DNA of 45,429 nucleotides from Bdellovibrionales bacterium (GCA_007128005.1 SKYF01000067.1:1-45429); one strand, 5' to 3'. Positions 1 to 8,093 are shown, counted from the first letter of the stretch. Numbers and translations: made by a program. Notes: generated from the sequence alone by a model not told the origin.

Positions 1-1
1 G

Positions 2-553
2 CTGCAGTCCTTTGCGGGCTCGCAAAAGAATTTGCACTCGGAGTTTGTCGACTCCCTGGTCTTGCACTCTCCTCTTGGTGATTGGGAGAAGATGATGGAA
101 GTGTGGCAGGCCATGGAGAGCTTGGTGGATCAGGGCTTGGTGGGGCAGCTGGGTTTGAGCAACTGCTATGACCCGGTCTTCTTTGCCCGACTCTGCGAAG
201 AGGCTCGGGTGCAGCCCCTGGTACTGCAAAATCGCTTTTACCGGGACTCGGGCTATGACCGAGAGCTGAGGGGTTACTGTCTGAAGGGAGCCAAAAAGCC
301 GGTGATCTATCAGAGCTTTTGGACTCTCACTGCCAACCCCCACCTACTCCAGCACCCCGCAGTCCAAGGCTTGGCTGAGGGCCGCAATAAAACTCCTGAG
401 CAGATCTTCTTTCGCTACCTCACTCAGCTCGGCATTCAGCCCCTGACCGGCACCACCTCAGAGCAGCATATGCGCGAGGACTTAGCTATTTTTGAATTCA
501 CTTTGGATGAGAGCGAAATGCAAGGGCTCGAGGTCTTGGGTCTGCGCGCCTGA
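2..553 (+). CDS. aldo/keto reductase family protein, C-terminal part (cut by left edge)
   Basis: The reading frame is open from the first bases of the window, so the N-terminus, including the NADPH-site Asp/Tyr region, lies outside. What remains shows the second half of an aldo/keto reductase TIM barrel: a strand ending in VLHSP, where the active-site His region sits, then GLSNCYD (the usual G-(V/L)-SN strand), a Q-N-R/F-Y strand, and a C-terminal T-x-(E/Q)Q cofactor-loop region near GTTSEQHM. These enzymes reduce carbonyl substrates with NAD(P)H in the cytoplasm. The substrate cannot be told from this fragment. A purine-rich stretch of about 50 bases separates it from the next gene, which may be cotranscribed. 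Confidence 0.8.
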   Translation: MQSFAGSQKNLHSEFVDSLVLHSPLGDWEKMMEVWQAMESLVDQGLVGQLGLSNCYDPVFFARLCEEARVQPLVLQNRFYRDSGYDRELRGYCLKGAKKPVIYQSFWTLTANPHLLQHPAVQGLAEGRNKTPEQIFFRYLTQLGIQPLTGTTSEQHMREDLAIFEFTLDESEMQGLEVLGLRA

Positions 554-604
554 GCAGAGGGAAAAGGAGCAGAGGAGAAGAGGAGCAGAGGAGGAGAGGG
601 CAAA

Positions 605-1096
605 TTGAGGTTTTCTTTGGCAACAGAGTTCGGTTGGCTCTCAGTGAGGCTGTCTGCAAGGGGTTTGCAGAGGCTGTCTTGGAATAGTGGGCCTGAACAG
701 AGCTGTGAGGCGGAGGACAGTTCTTTTGGGGAGGCAGCCGAAAAACAGGCTCTGGCCAGAGAGGTTCAAAGGCAAATTTCCGAATTCTTTTCAGGGAGCA
801 GACGGAGCTTTGACTTGGCATTGGACATGGAGGGCACCGACTTTCAAATGAGAGTGTGGCGCAAGGCACAGAGCATTCCTTTTGGGGAGAGAGTTTCTTA
901 CTCAGATCTGGCAGAGAGTTTAGGTTGTCCGGGGGCCCTGCGAGCCCTGGGCACGGCTCTCGGCAAAAATCCCCTCTTGTTGGTCATTCCCTGTCATCGG
1001 GTCATTGCCAAAAGCGGCAAGCTGGGGGGCTATGCCGGAGGAGGCTCCTTAAAGGAGCAGCTGCTGCTTTGGGAAAGCGGGCGGGCAAAGCCTTAA
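605..1096 (+). CDS. ogt: methylated-DNA--protein-cysteine S-methyltransferase
   Basis: This protein repairs O6-methylguanine in DNA by irreversibly transferring the methyl group to its own cysteine. The 163-residue protein carries the diagnostic IPCHRVI motif with acceptor Cys130. It is preceded by the helix-turn-helix DNA-binding segment (VSYSDLAESLG, residues about 97-107) and followed by the GGYAGG active-site loop. Length and layout match Ogt/MGMT. The chosen start is TTG at 605, because a GAGGAGAGGG ribosome-binding site lies just upstream and no better start is near. Its stop lies 4 bases from the stop of the convergent methyltransferase gene. No Ada-type regulatory domain is present, so it is probably a constitutive Ogt-like enzyme. 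Confidence 0.9.
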   Translation: MRFSLATEFGWLSVRLSARGLQRLSWNSGPEQSCEAEDSSFGEAAEKQALAREVQRQISEFFSGSRRSFDLALDMEGTDFQMRVWRKAQSIPFGERVSYSDLAESLGCPGALRALGTALGKNPLLLVIPCHRVIAKSGKLGGYAGGGSLKEQLLLWESGRAKP

Positions 1097-1099
1097 GCC

Positions 1100-2320
1100 C
1101 TAGGCTTTATGACCGATGACTGCAATATGGTCTTGAGGCAAGTGGAGGCGCTGAATCTGGGTGAATCCCGCCTCGGTCAGCCAGGACTCATACTCCTGGG
1201 CCGAGTAGATAAAACCCTGACCCGTGGCCAGAGTTAAAAAGTAGGGGTGGCCAGCCACGGCGGTCAAGGGACCCTTGCCGTCATCTCTTTGCATAATATC
1301 AAAGATGATAATTTGTCCCCCAGCAGGTAGGGCCTGATAGGTTTTGTTGATCAGAAATTTGTTTTGCTCTTCGGACCAAATATCCAGAAAGTGGCAGTAG
1401 AGAAAGCAGTCGGCGTCTTGGGGGTAGGGGTCTTTAAAGCAATCCCCTCTTAGAGTTGAGAGTCGGTCCTGCAGATGGGCTTTTTGGATATTTTCCTGGG
1501 CGAGTTTTTCCACGGAAGGGGAGTCAAAAATTCGAGCTCTCAAATGGGGGTTGCGCTGAGCAATAGCGATAATGTTCGAGGCGTTTCCTCCTCCCACATC
1601 GACCAGGCTGCGGACTTGGGAGAAGTCCACATAGCTAGCCAGAGAGCGATTGGCTGAGGTTGAGATCTGCTCCATGGCCTTTTGAAAGATGCGCTCAAGC
1701 TCAGGATGCTGGGTCAGGCGCTGGTAGAGAGTGTCGCCTTCTCCATCGATCTCAACAAGGCCCTCATTTTGACCTGTCTTAAGGGCCTCAAAAAAATGGT
1801 ACATGGGTTTGTAGCAGATATAGTGGTACCAATCCACCACGGCCTTGATATTGAGGGGGCTGTTCTCGCTCAGGTACCACTTGGTCAGCCAGTGATTGTA
1901 GTAGCTGGCCTCCTCCGATGGGCGCTTCTGAATAAAGCCCAAAGTGACAAGCACATCCAAAAGAACTCGCGCCTCTTTAGGGTCAATCTCAAGGGCCTCT
2001 GCAATTTCGGACAAGGTCAATTCACCCCGTTGATCTAACAGAGTAAACAGGTCAAAGCGAACAGCAGCACTTAGAGCCTGAAAGTAGATGGGTCCAAACA
2101 GAACTGGAAGCATACGTCGCTGATAGGGCTGGATCACCAGGGGCTCCAAAACATTTCGCACCATGAGCAGTTGAAGACGACTTTTAAGGGGAGACAACTT
2201 GGGCCAGCGCTCGCGCAGGAATTCATCCAGGGCATCTTGTCGACCCACAACGGAGTGTCCGAGGGTCTCGCTGAGAGTTTCGCTGATTCTGGAAAGAGCA
2301 CCTTGGATTGCGATTTTCAT
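1100..2320 (-). CDS. class I SAM-dependent O-methyltransferase-like protein with winged-helix dimerisation domain
   Basis: The 406-residue protein has the layout of plant-caffeate/acetylserotonin-type O-methyltransferases. An N-terminal winged-helix dimerisation region (about 80-155, with a LSEIAEALEI-type helix) is followed by a Rossmann SAM domain starting at motif I, LVDVGGGNAS (Asp241-Gly245). A later motif near FLYCHFLDIWSEE corresponds to the catalytic-domain strand and helix. The start at 2320 was chosen over upstream in-frame starts because GAGGG lies 6 bases before this ATG. An extra N-terminal segment of about 75 residues precedes the usual domain start. Substrate unknown: in bacteria this family methylates polyketides, carotenoids or other small hydroxylated compounds. 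It is apparently monocistronic. Confidence 0.75.
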   Translation of the reverse strand: MKIAIQGALSRISETLSETLGHSVVGRQDALDEFLRERWPKLSPLKSRLQLLMVRNVLEPLVIQPYQRRMLPVLFGPIYFQALSAAVRFDLFTLLDQRGELTLSEIAEALEIDPKEARVLLDVLVTLGFIQKRPSEEASYYNHWLTKWYLSENSPLNIKAVVDWYHYICYKPMYHFFEALKTGQNEGLVEIDGEGDTLYQRLTQHPELERIFQKAMEQISTSANRSLASYVDFSQVRSLVDVGGGNASNIIAIAQRNPHLRARIFDSPSVEKLAQENIQKAHLQDRLSTLRGDCFKDPYPQDADCFLYCHFLDIWSEEQNKFLINKTYQALPAGGQIIIFDIMQRDDGKGPLTAVAGHPYFLTLATGQGFIYSAQEYESWLTEAGFTQIQRLHLPQDHIAVIGHKA

Positions 2321-2508
2321 AGAGACCCTCAGCATATGTGTTGTCCCAGAGGGAGGCAAGCCGTCTCATATTGAGTCGGGCCTTTGGTCTATGGCCCAGT
2401 CAATGAGCCTCCTTTGCAGTTGAGATGTCTGAGATTGAAACAGTGGGGCCATTTTTTTTGCGAAAGCGAAGCAGAGGCCTTACAATTGAGGATGCGTAAG
2501 GAGAAGAC

Positions 2509-2583
2509 ATGTCAGTGGCACGTTCCATTCAGATCTTTGTGGGGATAGTGATTTTGCTTGACCCCCGACAGATCATTGAGTGA
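2509..2583 (+). CDS. candidate 24-residue small protein with a hydrophobic core
   Basis: A very short frame starts at ATG 2509, preceded by a perfect AAGGAG at 2498-2503 with 5 bases of spacing. The product has a polar start followed by the hydrophobic run IQIFVGIVILL and a charged end. It overlaps the 3' end of the convergent VWA gene by 11 bases. The only support is the ribosome-binding site and the hydrophobic character, so it may be chance. Confidence 0.22.
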   Translation: MSVARSIQIFVGIVILLDPRQIIE

Positions 2584-4258
2584 GGATCACTTCCACTGAG
2601 AGGCCCCGCTGTTCCCAGATCTGGTAGGGGTCGGAGGTGGAGGAAAGGGCTGCTTCTGAGAAACTTAAGTTGGTGTGCCCTTCAAGGTCATGGGCAAAGA
2701 TCAGGTGAGAGATGTCGGTGACCTTGTGGCCGTTGAGAACGACTTGGGTGTTGCTGGCGTTGAGGTGGCCTGCAAAGTTCAAAGTGGTTTCGCGCAAGTT
2801 CTTTCTGGGGTTTTTGTAAAAGTAGACAAAGCGCAGTTGAGCTCCGGGGGCGGGCGCCTCGGCAAAGATCACATCCCCACCTTCTATCTTGAAATCTTCG
2901 CCTGGAGTCATAATCTTCTCATCGACAAAGATCTGTAAAGAGTCACTGAGAATGTCTTCAGTGCCGACTTTCCACTGCTTTTTGTATTCGGGGCGCCCCT
3001 GGGGTTGAGTACTGGAGACAGAGTCAATCAGGACGCTGGCGCGGGGGTGGCCTTTAACCTGGATGTCGAGCTTTCTTTGCTTCACGGGTAGAGTGGGATC
3101 CAAGTGAGGGATGGAGTCCACTTGGTAGCGAATTTGATAGGTGGTGTTGAGCCGGTCGAGTATTCGCTGGAGGATCTGGTCAAGAGTGACTCGACCGCGA
3201 ATCACCAAATCAAAGTCAAACCACTCGCCACCGCTGGATTCCACGATGCTGGGCTGGCCATTGAGTGGGCTGTTAAAGCCGTCCCACACCATGTGCTGGC
3301 CCCGGTGTGTGTGTTCCATGCGGGTGACGGCAAAGACGGTCATCTGAGATTTTTCAATGGCCTGATTGACCTCACTCATTCGCGGGGCGGGGATCTGTCC
3401 CTTGCCGCCCTCTAGATAATGAACATCAATCATGACCCTGCCATCTCCAGCTTCAGCCGCATCTTCAGCTTCAGCCTCCTCCCCAGCCTCACCCCCAACC
3501 TCGGTCTCATCCACTTCAGGAGAGATGTGAAAGCCCCAATCGGTGACGAGGATCACAAAGCGCTGAGAGGACTCTCCCCAAGGCGCATCGGCGGCATCCA
3601 TGAGGGCTCCCATGGGGTTTTCATTGAGATCTGGCCAGCCCGGATCGTAGCCTGCTCCGCGGAAGGCCCTCAGCTGGTTGAGTTCTGAGAGCAACTCTCG
3701 AACTTGGGCCTCCGTGCTGGGGTCATTGGGGTTGTTGTCAAAAAAGCGCTCGCACTTTTTGACTGTATAGTTGCCAAAGGTCGAGATGCACATGCGGGTG
3801 TGATAGCCCTGCTGACGTGAAGTTTGGATAAAGTGGCGCAACCGCAATTTTGCTGTTTCAATGAGCTCAGACATTGTCCCCGTGACGTCCACCAAAAAGA
3901 CAATATCGGCCACTTGGTTGATCCGCTCAGTTTCACTCCTGAGGGAGAAGGGGTGCACGGGAATTCCATTTTCGCTGACCTGAAAGTCCTCCGCAAGGAG
4001 TCCGGTGATGGAGTTTTGGTGGCCGTTGAGGGCCCGGAAGTTGACTTGAACTTCGTTGATATCATAGCGCGCCTGCTGCATTGTCTGCTCTGAGGCAGAG
4101 ATACCAAAATGGCTTTGAAACTTGAGTGACTCCTTGGCAGGGGCCACTAGGGGTCCGCTCTCCACAGTGCAGGCCGAGTTGAAGGCAAGGGCAAAGAAGG
4201 CGACAAGGCCGACCCTTAAAAGCTTTGGGGATTTTATATCTATTGCCTTAACGTCCAC
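2573..4258 (-). CDS. exported von Willebrand factor A (VWA) domain protein
   Basis: A 561-residue protein with an N-terminal hydrophobic export signal ending in NSAC (Cys30), possibly lipidated although the -3 residue is not typical of a lipobox. Residues 68-107 look like the beta module that precedes VWA domains in VWFA-related proteins (DFQVSENGIPV). The VWA domain begins at IVFLVDVTGTMS with a MIDAS-like Asp124/Thr126/Thr128 series. A low-complexity acidic stretch (Glu/Asp/Ala rich) interrupts the domain after about residue 245. The C-terminal 150 residues, with LQIFVDEKIMTPGEDF, look like beta-sandwich material of unknown type. GTG 4258 is the start, with AAGGAGA 7 bases upstream. Such proteins usually bind metal-dependently to protein or wall ligands at the cell surface. 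The partner is unknown. Confidence 0.72.
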   Translation of the reverse strand: MDVKAIDIKSPKLLRVGLVAFFALAFNSACTVESGPLVAPAKESLKFQSHFGISASEQTMQQARYDINEVQVNFRALNGHQNSITGLLAEDFQVSENGIPVHPFSLRSETERINQVADIVFLVDVTGTMSELIETAKLRLRHFIQTSRQQGYHTRMCISTFGNYTVKKCERFFDNNPNDPSTEAQVRELLSELNQLRAFRGAGYDPGWPDLNENPMGALMDAADAPWGESSQRFVILVTDWGFHISPEVDETEVGGEAGEEAEAEDAAEAGDGRVMIDVHYLEGGKGQIPAPRMSEVNQAIEKSQMTVFAVTRMEHTHRGQHMVWDGFNSPLNGQPSIVESSGGEWFDFDLVIRGRVTLDQILQRILDRLNTTYQIRYQVDSIPHLDPTLPVKQRKLDIQVKGHPRASVLIDSVSSTQPQGRPEYKKQWKVGTEDILSDSLQIFVDEKIMTPGEDFKIEGGDVIFAEAPAPGAQLRFVYFYKNPRKNLRETTLNFAGHLNASNTQVVLNGHKVTDISHLIFAHDLEGHTNLSFSEAALSSTSDPYQIWEQRGLSVEVILTQ

Positions 4259-4488
4259 AAAAGTCTCCTTTTGAACAGTGCACTCAGCTCACTGGATTTG
4301 CCTGCCCACTTGGCCCTAATTGAGCAACTTTTGGGCCAGCTTGGAGTTTTGTGTACGGGAGCGGGTGGGGGAGGCCACTAAGGCTCTTTAAAAACACAAC
4401 TTAAAGCTGTTTTCAGACCCTTAGAGGCCCTCTTCAAATACAATCCAACTGTGAAAGGATCACAGACTCAGTGCCCTAGAACGTCACC

Positions 4489-4518
4489 TTGACAGCCCCT
4501 GAGGGGCTGGGCAATTCT
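4489..4518 (+). promoter_or_regulatory. candidate promoter with palindrome in the spacer
   Basis: A perfect -35 hexamer TTGACA lies at 4489-4494. The hyphenated palindrome AGCCCCTGAGGGGCT sits in the spacer, and a weak -10 (AATTCT, 4513-4518) follows at 18 bases. The first codon of the downstream gene is at 4544. A palindrome between -35 and -10 is typical of an operator, but the regulator is unknown and the -10 is poor. Confidence 0.35.
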
Positions 4519-4543
4519 TCGTATTTGAGGGAGTGGAGGTTTT

Positions 4544-5116
4544 ATGAGCTCAATGGGGAATTTGCGAAAGAGAATTCTGTCTTTGGTGGCGACAGTGACT
4601 TGCCTGGCTAGCTTTTCTCAGGGTGGAGGGGCCACAGCTCTTCCTCAAGACCTGGATTTTGCAGATTTTGTGGGCAGCTACCAAGTGCTCTCCTGTGAGC
4701 TCAAGGTCAACAACCGCGTTCACGAGGGCGATGGTCTCTGTGAGGGGGCGGTGAAAATAGAACTTCGACCCACTCCTCATGAGTCTGTGCAGAGCGGATT
4801 TGTCCAGGGTTCCCCAGCCGCTTTTGAGCTCAGCTACCTCGGGGAGACGGGAATTTTGCAGTTAGAAGTGCTTCGCCATATCAGAGGACAGGGGCAAAAT
4901 TTTCTGGAGAGGGCCGACTTTGTTTCTGATCCAAACTCTGCCTACTGGATTCGCCAGTACAGAGAGTTCCCAGTGATCTATGCGATCGATGAGTGGAGGG
5001 AGTGGATCCCTCAGCAAGACAGCGAGGAGCTGCTCTTTATCAGGCTCAGTCGTGAGCTCTGGGGAAATGATTTAAAGATCGTGCACTACGTCTATCGCCT
5101 CAAAAGGAGTCATTAG
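4544..5116 (+). CDS. secreted protein of unknown function
   Basis: I do not recognise this 190-residue protein. It has a basic N-terminus followed by a hydrophobic segment (RILSLVATVTCLASFS), consistent with a Sec signal peptide cleaved near residue 27-33. The mature part is about 155 residues. It contains two Cys residues early in the mature chain (in VLSCEL and GLCEGA) that could form a periplasmic disulfide, and alternating hydrophobic patterns that suggest beta structure. Start ATG 4544 follows GGAGG by 4 bases. It ends 3 bases before the ROK kinase start, so the two are probably cotranscribed and may be translationally coupled. A sugar-related periplasmic role would be speculation. Confidence 0.7.
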   Translation: MSSMGNLRKRILSLVATVTCLASFSQGGGATALPQDLDFADFVGSYQVLSCELKVNNRVHEGDGLCEGAVKIELRPTPHESVQSGFVQGSPAAFELSYLGETGILQLEVLRHIRGQGQNFLERADFVSDPNSAYWIRQYREFPVIYAIDEWREWIPQQDSEELLFIRLSRELWGNDLKIVHYVYRLKRSH

Positions 5117-5119
5117 GAG

Positions 5120-6046
5120 ATGGCCCGATTTGCAGTGGGAGTCGACATTGGCGGGACCAGGACCAAACTTGGACTGGTGGATGAGGGTGGCCGAGTTTTA
5201 CGGGAATCTGTGTTCTCTTCCCAGGGGCATGGCAGTCCGGGCCACTTTGTCGGTGCTTTAAGTCAGCACATCGGGGAGCTTTTGGAGGGGGAAGCTTTAA
5301 GCGATGGGTTTTTGGGCATAGGCATTGGGGCACCCAACGCCTATCCAGATCTTGGTAAAATGATTTCGCCTACAAATTTTGTTTGGGATGAGGTGGATGT
5401 CGTTGCGCCTCTTAGAGGAACTTGGCCTGGGAAGATTCTTCTGGAGAATGATGCCTGTGTGGCAGCCATTGGTGAGGCCCGTTGGGGAAAGGCCCGTGGT
5501 CTCAGCAATTTTGCTCTCGTCACTCTGGGCACGGGGGTCGGGCTCAGCCTAGTGGCCGAGGGGCGGATGCTGCGAGGCCCCGGGGGGGTGAACGGAGAGT
5601 TTGGTCACTCCTCACTTTATGAGGAGGGCAGAGAGTGCAACTGTGGGGGGAGCCGTGGCCACTTGGAGCCCTATCTGTCGGTGGAGGGTATGCTCAAGAC
5701 CATTGAGGAGATAACCGGACAATCCTTTCAGTGGTCTGAGGTTTTGGAGCTGTTTTCTGCTGACCCCCAGTCTTCTCTAGTGAGCGCAGCCTTGGAGCAA
5801 AGTGCCCGCCAGCTAGGACGGGCTTTGGCCTCTTTACATATGCTCTGTGGACCAGAGCTATTTGTCTTGTCTGGAGGAGGGAGTCTTTTAGGCTCTCCTT
5901 TTTGCCAAAAAGTTGAGCAGTCCCTAGAGGAATTTACCTTTCCCTCCTTCCGGGGTCGGGCCCGAGTGACTCACTCTGAGATTTCAGCGGACCAAGGAGC
6001 TATTTTAGGAGCCGCAGCCCTTATTTTTTCCTCATCTTTAGTTTGA
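5120..6046 (+). CDS. ROK family sugar kinase (glucokinase-like)
   Basis: The 308-residue protein matches the ROK family of sugar kinases, which phosphorylate glucose, N-acetylmannosamine or related sugars with ATP. Visible motifs are the N-terminal phosphate-binding loop (GVDIGGTRTKLGLV), the catalytic Asp in LLENDACVA, a second glycine loop (TLGTGVGLSLV), and the E-F-G-H segment before the zinc motif. The zinc motif itself is unusual: ECNCGGSRGHLEPYL has a His where the third Cys is expected, with one extra residue before it. The C-terminal LSGGGS adenosine loop is intact. There is no N-terminal HTH, so it is a kinase rather than a repressor. It follows the secreted protein by 3 bases. Glucokinase is the best guess, but the substrate is not proven. 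Confidence 0.85.
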   Translation: MARFAVGVDIGGTRTKLGLVDEGGRVLRESVFSSQGHGSPGHFVGALSQHIGELLEGEALSDGFLGIGIGAPNAYPDLGKMISPTNFVWDEVDVVAPLRGTWPGKILLENDACVAAIGEARWGKARGLSNFALVTLGTGVGLSLVAEGRMLRGPGGVNGEFGHSSLYEEGRECNCGGSRGHLEPYLSVEGMLKTIEEITGQSFQWSEVLELFSADPQSSLVSAALEQSARQLGRALASLHMLCGPELFVLSGGGSLLGSPFCQKVEQSLEEFTFPSFRGRARVTHSEISADQGAILGAAALIFSSSLV

Positions 6047-6095
6047 ACTCTCCCGATAGATTCCTCGTCAAGGATTCAATAAGGGAGGGTTTTAG

Positions 6096-6662
6096 ATGTC
6101 AGCAGGACTACTTATCTTTCTAATTGCCGCAGTGGTTGTTGTATCCATATTATTTAACTCGCTTGTGGCCAAGAAAAATGAAATCGAGAATGCCACAGGA
6201 GCGGTTCACTCCTATCTGCAAAAACGGGCGGACTTGATTCCAAGTCTTGTGGCCACAGTCAAGCAGTACGCAGCCCATGAGTCCAAGCTATTGACTGAGA
6301 TCACCGAGGCCCGAGCTAGCCTGCAGCGCCCGATGACCGGAGAGGGGGATCTGCAGCAGGCCGATTCCCTGATGTCTCAGATGTTTGGTCGGATCATTGC
6401 CGTGGCGGAAAACTACCCGGACCTCAAGGCCAACCAGAACTTTTTAAGCCTTCAGGCCTCTCTCAACGAAATTGAAGGGCAGCTGTCGGCCGCCCGTCGA
6501 ACTTACAATGCGGCAGTGGTCAGGTACAACAATGCGGTGGAGGGAATGCCCACTCTGATTTTGGCGCAGGTTCTCGGCTATCGCAGAAAGGCCGTCTTTC
6601 AGGTGGCTCCTGAAGCTGCAGTGAAGCCAGATGTGGCCAAACTCTTTGGGCAGGCGAGCTGA
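6096..6662 (+). CDS. lemA: LemA family membrane-anchored protein
   Basis: A 188-residue protein with one N-terminal membrane segment (GLLIFLIAAVVVVSILF) followed by a long helical domain containing the LemA hallmark: a short linker, N-E-I-E-N-A, then a KRADLIPSLV-type helix and a later NFLSLQASLNEIE helix. LemA proteins have an anti-parallel helical bundle outside the membrane anchor, and their molecular role is not settled. Start ATG follows AAGGGAGGG. It is the first gene of an apparent three-gene operon with a DUF3137 protein and a small membrane protein, a pairing seen in many bacteria. Confidence 0.9.
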   Translation: MSAGLLIFLIAAVVVVSILFNSLVAKKNEIENATGAVHSYLQKRADLIPSLVATVKQYAAHESKLLTEITEARASLQRPMTGEGDLQQADSLMSQMFGRIIAVAENYPDLKANQNFLSLQASLNEIEGQLSAARRTYNAAVVRYNNAVEGMPTLILAQVLGYRRKAVFQVAPEAAVKPDVAKLFGQAS

Positions 6663-6674
6663 GGAGTGCAGTAA

Positions 6675-7736
6675 ATGCCTAATATTCAAGCCTTAAGGCA
6701 AAAGCTTGAGACCCTGCCTGAATTTTGCAACTGCCAGCTCTGGCCAGAGGTGGAAAAGTTCGAGCAGGAGAACCAGGTGGACCGCAGTGGTCTGGATGAA
6801 GTTAAGAGAACCTGGGGGCCCTGGCTGATGGGGGCCCTGGCGGTGGGTTTCTTTGGTGGCTATTTGAATCTTGCAGGTGAATACTCTCCCTGGGTCTTTC
6901 TGGGTTCAGCCCTTGTGGGGGGCTTTGCCTTCCTTAAGATGCGCCCAGAGCTGCAAAAGTGGGCCCAGCAGTCGCGAAAGCGCAGAGAGGCTGAGATTGT
7001 TTTAGTCAGTTGGATGCGCGATCAACTCATGGACTTCTTAGATCCAAGTTTTCGCTTTGAGGCCCAGCCGGCCTTTCCCCGTGAGCTTTATATAAGCTGC
7101 GGGCTATTTCACCCCTCCTACGATCGAGGAGATATTTATGGAGCCTTTTCTGGACTGATTTCGCAGACCCAGTTTCGGCTTTCAGAAATTGGGACCTTTA
7201 GGAAACAAACAAGTAAAGACTCAAGAGGTCGTACTCAAACGACCTGGACGCCCATTTACAGAGGGCTGTTGTTCAAGGCAGACTTCAACAAGAACTTCAA
7301 CAGTCACACACTCGTCCAAGTGGACCGGGCCGAGGGAAGGCTTGGATTTATTGCTCGGGGGCTGCAGAGGCTGAAGAGCTCTCGTACCGAGCTTCAGTTG
7401 GTGGAGATGGAAAATCCGGACTTTGAAAAGGTCTTTAAAGTGACTTCCACCAACCCCATTGAGGCCCGCTACAAACTCACCCCGGCCTTTATGGAGCACT
7501 TTCTGAAACTGAGGGACAAGTATGGGGATGGCATAGAGCTGGTTTTTCTGGATCAGCTTGCGGTGATCTCCATTCCCCACAAGAAGAGTTTTTTGCCCCT
7601 TTACTTTAACGTCAAGGAGCTGACATCATCGGTGCAGAGGGCTGCAACCGAACTTGTGGATGTCTTGGAGATCATTGAGGACCTTGAGTTGGATAACCGA
7701 ACTTGGAATAAAACCCCTTTACAGCGAGGTGCATAA
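6675..7736 (+). CDS. DUF3137-like membrane protein, partner of LemA
   Basis: A 353-residue protein with two membrane segments near residues 50-95 (WLMGALAVGFFGGYL and WVFLGSALVGGFAFL) flanked by charged N- and C-terminal soluble parts. The C-terminal domain contains FRLSEIGTFRKQT, then a YRGLLFKADFNKNF strand-turn-strand pattern and a late IELVFLDQLAVISIP strand. These match my memory of DUF3137 proteins, which are often encoded beside lemA. It begins 12 bases after lemA with GAGGAG upstream and ends directly against the next start codon, supporting a single operon. Biochemical function is unknown. Confidence 0.75.
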   Translation: MPNIQALRQKLETLPEFCNCQLWPEVEKFEQENQVDRSGLDEVKRTWGPWLMGALAVGFFGGYLNLAGEYSPWVFLGSALVGGFAFLKMRPELQKWAQQSRKRREAEIVLVSWMRDQLMDFLDPSFRFEAQPAFPRELYISCGLFHPSYDRGDIYGAFSGLISQTQFRLSEIGTFRKQTSKDSRGRTQTTWTPIYRGLLFKADFNKNFNSHTLVQVDRAEGRLGFIARGLQRLKSSRTELQLVEMENPDFEKVFKVTSTNPIEARYKLTPAFMEHFLKLRDKYGDGIELVFLDQLAVISIPHKKSFLPLYFNVKELTSSVQRAATELVDVLEIIEDLELDNRTWNKTPLQRGA

Positions 7737-7970
7737 ATGCTGGTTTCAATTCGTATCATAGCGGTGGTTTTGGTGCTCTGCTTTACTCTGCTTGGGCTTT
7801 TGGCCGTCTTTGGCATCATCCCTAGACAAACGCTTTTGGACAATATGTTGGAGCTGGGTATGGCCGCAGGCCTCTTGGTTGCTGCTGCCGTCGGCCTGAA
7901 GCTCCTTTTGCCCGGGGGAGGTAAGTCTGGCGGAGCTGGAGGCAAGACGGAATCCCCTCCTCAGCTTTAA
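7737..7970 (+). CDS. small two-helix membrane protein of unknown function
   Basis: A 77-residue protein starting immediately after the stop of the DUF3137 gene (TAA then ATG), so it is almost certainly translationally coupled. It has two hydrophobic helices (about residues 4-25 and 36-60) and a Gly/Ser-rich hydrophilic tail. No family was recognised. Its position suggests it belongs with the LemA/DUF3137 pair in the membrane. Confidence 0.65.
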   Translation: MLVSIRIIAVVLVLCFTLLGLLAVFGIIPRQTLLDNMLELGMAAGLLVAAAVGLKLLLPGGGKSGGAGGKTESPPQL

Positions 7971-8000
7971 AATCCCCAGGCCCAAACAGGCCTTATCAAT

Positions 8001-8014
8001 TCACTTGCAAGTGA
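8001..8014. promoter_or_regulatory. 14-bp perfect palindrome upstream of the heme oxygenase operon
   Basis: TCACTTGCAAGTGA reads identically on both strands and lies 80 bases before the heme oxygenase start. A TTGACC hexamer follows at 8036-8041, so the palindrome would sit just upstream of a possible promoter. It could be an operator for a dimeric regulator. No known consensus is matched with confidence. Confidence 0.4.
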
Positions 8015-8093
8015 CCCCGTCTCTTTAGGCAACTGTTGACCTTCCCGCAAAGGCTCTCTAAGTCTAAGTCTTCATTGGAAGGAGAGCTTTAAA

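Noticed and set aside
554-604. GA-rich repeat (AGCAGAGGAG-type) as a regulatory element
   Set aside because: It simply contains the ribosome-binding site of ogt; no distinct repeat unit.
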